A stretch of DNA of 8,339 bases from Blastocatellia bacterium (GTDB lineage: Bacteria; Acidobacteriota; Blastocatellia; Pyrinomonadales; Pyrinomonadaceae). Location: NCBI GenBank assembly GCA_003175865.1, contig PSRF01000124.1, forward strand, positions 1 to 8,339. Direction: 5' to 3'. The notes beneath the pieces are model-generated. The model had not been told where the DNA came from. It ran no database searches and saw only the letters and a program-made list of their open reading frames with translations. The position numbers were made by a program, and so were the translations under genes. The number at the start of each line of letters is the position of its first letter. The first letter of the stretch is position 1. Below, piece by piece: positions 7,843 to 8,339 of this stretch.

Positions 7843-7859
7843 GACAATCAGAATTCCTT

Positions 7860-8339
7860 TCATTCGTATCGCAGCGCGACCAACGGGTCCACCTTCGTCG
7901 CACGACGCGCGGGCAGATAACAAGCAAGTAGTGCTACTACTATGAGTAACACCGCAATCGACGCGAATGTGACCGGATCTGTCGCGCTGATCTGGAAAAG
8001 TAATTTCCCCATTAATCTCGTAGCCAGCCAGGCCGCGCACAAACCAAGTCCGACTCCCATCAGAACAAATAACATTCCCTGCTTCAAAACCATCCGAAGA
8101 ATGTCATCCATCTGCGCGCCCAAAGCCATACGAATGCCGATCTCCTGAGTTCGTTGATTCACGAGATAGCTAATTACCCCATAGAGACCGATCATCGTCA
8201 GCAGCAACGCTATTCCAGCAAATGCTCCCATCAATGCCATCAGGAACCTTCGATCGGCCACACTGCGATTCACCAGAAACTCGACTGTGCGAATCTTCCA
8301 CATAGGCTGATCAGCATCGACTTTCCAAATTGCTTTTCG
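7860..8339 (-). CDS. ADOP-family MacB/FtsX-like permease, C-terminal 159 residues (runs off the window)
   Basis: Partial gene. The reading frame is open to the last base of the window and reads [12 protein letters not shown] before the internal Met at 8303, matching the xxAVWSIDPNQP stretch at the end of the second extracytoplasmic domain in the 73-2529 gene. So the Met at 8303 is not a start, and most of the protein lies beyond the right edge. Visible parts, numbered from the edge: end of the extracytoplasmic domain 1-32, membrane helix about 33-60, cytosolic motif [14 protein letters not shown] at 62-75, two more helices about 82-109 and 122-143, and terminal [17 protein letters not shown]. 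One local oddity is KLLFQIS at 112-118, where the three complete copies have LLFGV. It is the most upstream gene visible in the row, with its stop 163 bases before the next start. Confidence 0.95.
   Translation of the reverse strand, partial: RKAIWKVDADQPMWKIRTVEFLVNRSVADRRFLMALMGAFAGIALLLTMIGLYGVISYLVNQRTQEIGIRMALGAQMDDILRMVLKQGMLFVLMGVGLGLCAAWLATRLMGKLLFQISATDPVTFASIAVLLIVVALLACYLPARRATKVDPLVALRYE

Noticed and set aside
7697..7859. CRISPR array or insertion sequence in the gap
   Set aside because: Units are 7 bases with no unique spacers, and there is no transposase, cas gene or target-site duplication.
7860..8303. Stand-alone 147-residue half-permease starting at the Met at 8303
   Set aside because: The frame stays open beyond this Met to the window edge, and the residues before it match the extracytoplasmic domain of the paralogues, so it is the C-terminus of a longer gene.

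Overview
The window is most likely from a member of the Acidobacteriota. It holds at least four consecutive paralogues of one large membrane protein whose architecture (FtsX/MacB-type permease, internally duplicated, about 810 residues, no ATPase gene alongside) is that of the Acidobacterial Duplicated Orphan Permease (ADOP) family. That family forms large paralogous sets in Acidobacteria. Base composition looks close to balanced by eye, which would suit a moderate-GC lineage such as Blastocatellia, but I cannot assign a class from this window.

All genes lie on the minus strand, so transcription runs from high to low coordinates. The order is: a permease cut by the right edge of the window (7860-8339, C-terminal 159 residues only); a complete 812-residue permease (5258-7696); a complete 808-residue permease (2742-5168); and a complete 818-residue permease (73-2529). 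Coding sequence fills almost everything else. The gaps are 163, 89 and 212 bases, and no gap exceeds 300 bases. I see no RNA gene, transposase, CRISPR array, regulator or ATP-binding-cassette gene.

The three complete permeases have the same plan: a short cytosolic N-terminus, membrane helix 1, an extracytoplasmic MacB_PCD-like domain, an FtsX-like three-helix bundle, then a second copy of the whole unit. In MacB-type ABC systems such permeases pass conformational change from a cytosolic ATPase to an extracytoplasmic domain. Here the ATPase, if there is one, must be encoded elsewhere. The genes are divergent paralogues, not recent copies, and their cargo or role cannot be read from the sequence.

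The most interesting non-coding signal is in the gaps. The 212-base and 163-base gaps, and the short stretch after the last gene (1-72), are each almost filled by an imperfect palindrome. All three share outer arms built from GATTGCTGATT-like repeats but have different inner cores (AGCGCT, CTCTGCGT repeats, GGTCTTT repeats). The stem bases fall 6 to 17 bases from the neighbouring stop codons and 9 to 10 bases from the downstream start codons. The 89-base gap (5169-5257) has no such palindrome.
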